Below are positions 13,253 through 13,923 of a DNA stretch of 13,923 nt, piece by piece. This DNA is from Crenothrix polyspora (GTDB taxonomy: Bacteria; Pseudomonadota; Gammaproteobacteria; Methylococcales; Methylomonadaceae), in the NCBI GenBank assembly GCA_945903675.1, contig CAMDOP010000055.1:1-13923 (forward strand), written 5' to 3'. A program made the translations under genes and the position numbers. The notes under the pieces are model-generated. The model was given only the letters and a program-made list of their open reading frames with translations. It made no database searches and was not told where the DNA came from. The stretch's first letter is position 1; the number at the start of each line of letters is the position of its first letter.

Positions 13253-13923
13253 ATGACTCAAACTCCCGATATTCTAAAAACCATACTGGCAAAAAAAGTT
13301 GAAGAAGTCGCCAGACGTAAGTCCGGCATGTCCATAGCTAATCTTGAAGACATTGCCAGTGGCGTAGAGCGCCCTAGAGGATTTTATAATGCGCTAAATT
13401 ATAAGGTGCTTGCTAAGAAGCCGGCTATTATTGCGGAAATAAAAAAGGCCTCTCCCAGTCAAGGTGTTATTAGAGAAAACTTTCAGCCGGTACTCATAGG
13501 TCAAGATTACGCCATGAACGGTGCGGCTTGTTTATCGGTATTAACCGATAAAGAGTTTTTTCAGGGATCAGAGGCTTATTTGCAGATGGTTAGAGAGCGC
13601 TGTCCGTTACCGGTCTTAAGAAAAGATTTTATGATAGACGCCTATCAAATCTATGAAGCTCGCGCCTTGGGTGCAGATTGTATTCTATTAATTGTGGCTG
13701 CTCTTGAAGATAGCCAGCTTCATGAATTATCGGATACTGCGACAAAGCTGGGTATGGATGTTTTAGTAGAAGTGCATGATGCTGATGAGTTACAGCGTGC
13801 ACTCAAGCTTGAAACTAAGTTAATAGGCATTAATAATCGTAATCTGCGTACTTTTCAAACGTCATTAAACACGACTTTAGATTTAAAACAGCACATACCT
13901 GATGATCGCCTCATTATTACTGA
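13253..13923 (+). CDS. trpC: Indole-3-glycerol-phosphate synthase, 3' end cut by window
   Basis: Closes carboxyphenylaminodeoxyribulose phosphate to indole-3-glycerol phosphate. The window contains 223 codons and two bases of the next, out of an expected 260-270 residues. The TIM-barrel active site is visible: E62 and K64 (IAEIKKASPSQG), K124 (LRKDF), E173 (LVEVHD) and N195-N196 (IGINNRNL). The ATG lies 11 bases after the trpD stop. No Shine-Dalgarno sequence is evident, so translation may depend on coupling with trpD. It appears to be the monofunctional form, but the missing end means a fusion to TrpF, as in E. coli, cannot be excluded. Confidence 0.95.
   Translation, partial: MTQTPDILKTILAKKVEEVARRKSGMSIANLEDIASGVERPRGFYNALNYKVLAKKPAIIAEIKKASPSQGVIRENFQPVLIGQDYAMNGAACLSVLTDKEFFQGSEAYLQMVRERCPLPVLRKDFMIDAYQIYEARALGADCILLIVAALEDSQLHELSDTATKLGMDVLVEVHDADELQRALKLETKLIGINNRNLRTFQTSLNTTLDLKQHIPDDRLIIT

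Overview
The window is about 13.9 kb of A+T-leaning chromosomal DNA. It carries eleven protein-coding genes, two of them cut by the window edges, and a notable number of small palindromic and terminal-inverted repeats in the gaps. Protein similarity points to a gammaproteobacterium. Zwf, Edd, Eda and citrate synthase read like the enterobacterial and pseudomonad proteins, and TrpE is of the Pseudomonas type. The linkage of Entner-Doudoroff genes with citrate synthase, plus an rpe-trp cluster, would fit a methanotroph-like lineage (Methylococcales) or a related group, but that placement is inference. No methanotrophy gene is in the window.

Bases 1-5503 are a central-carbon block on the + strand: zwf (lacking its first residues), edd, eda and a type II citrate synthase gene. 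Together they oxidise glucose 6-phosphate, make and split KDPG into pyruvate and glyceraldehyde 3-phosphate, and admit acetyl units to the citrate pathway. The lactonase (pgl) step is not encoded here. A terminal-inverted-repeat element separates zwf from edd, a REP-like palindrome lies between edd and eda, and a strong hairpin with a T tract follows the citrate synthase gene.

Bases 5737-8012 encode an OmpR-family response regulator and a QseC/PmrB-like sensor kinase with a 4-base overlap. The kinase has a visibly duplicated motif block in its periplasmic sensor region. Between its end and the convergent next gene lie a second copy of the terminal-inverted-repeat element and an inverted partial third copy.

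Bases 8242-9111 (- strand) encode a fumarylacetoacetate-hydrolase-family enzyme, divergent from rpe (9213-9884). After rpe comes a bipartite REP structure. Next comes the tryptophan cluster trpE-trpG-trpD-trpC (10115 to the window end), with trpE and trpG overlapping by 4 bases. No Trp-rich leader peptide precedes trpE.

The genes themselves are ordinary. The less usual content is the repeat landscape: three intergenic palindromes carrying a GTAG head with differing stems, a small non-coding TIR element family, and a decayed duplicate of the citrate synthase gene's 3' end. The duplicated kinase sensor domain is the other unusual feature.
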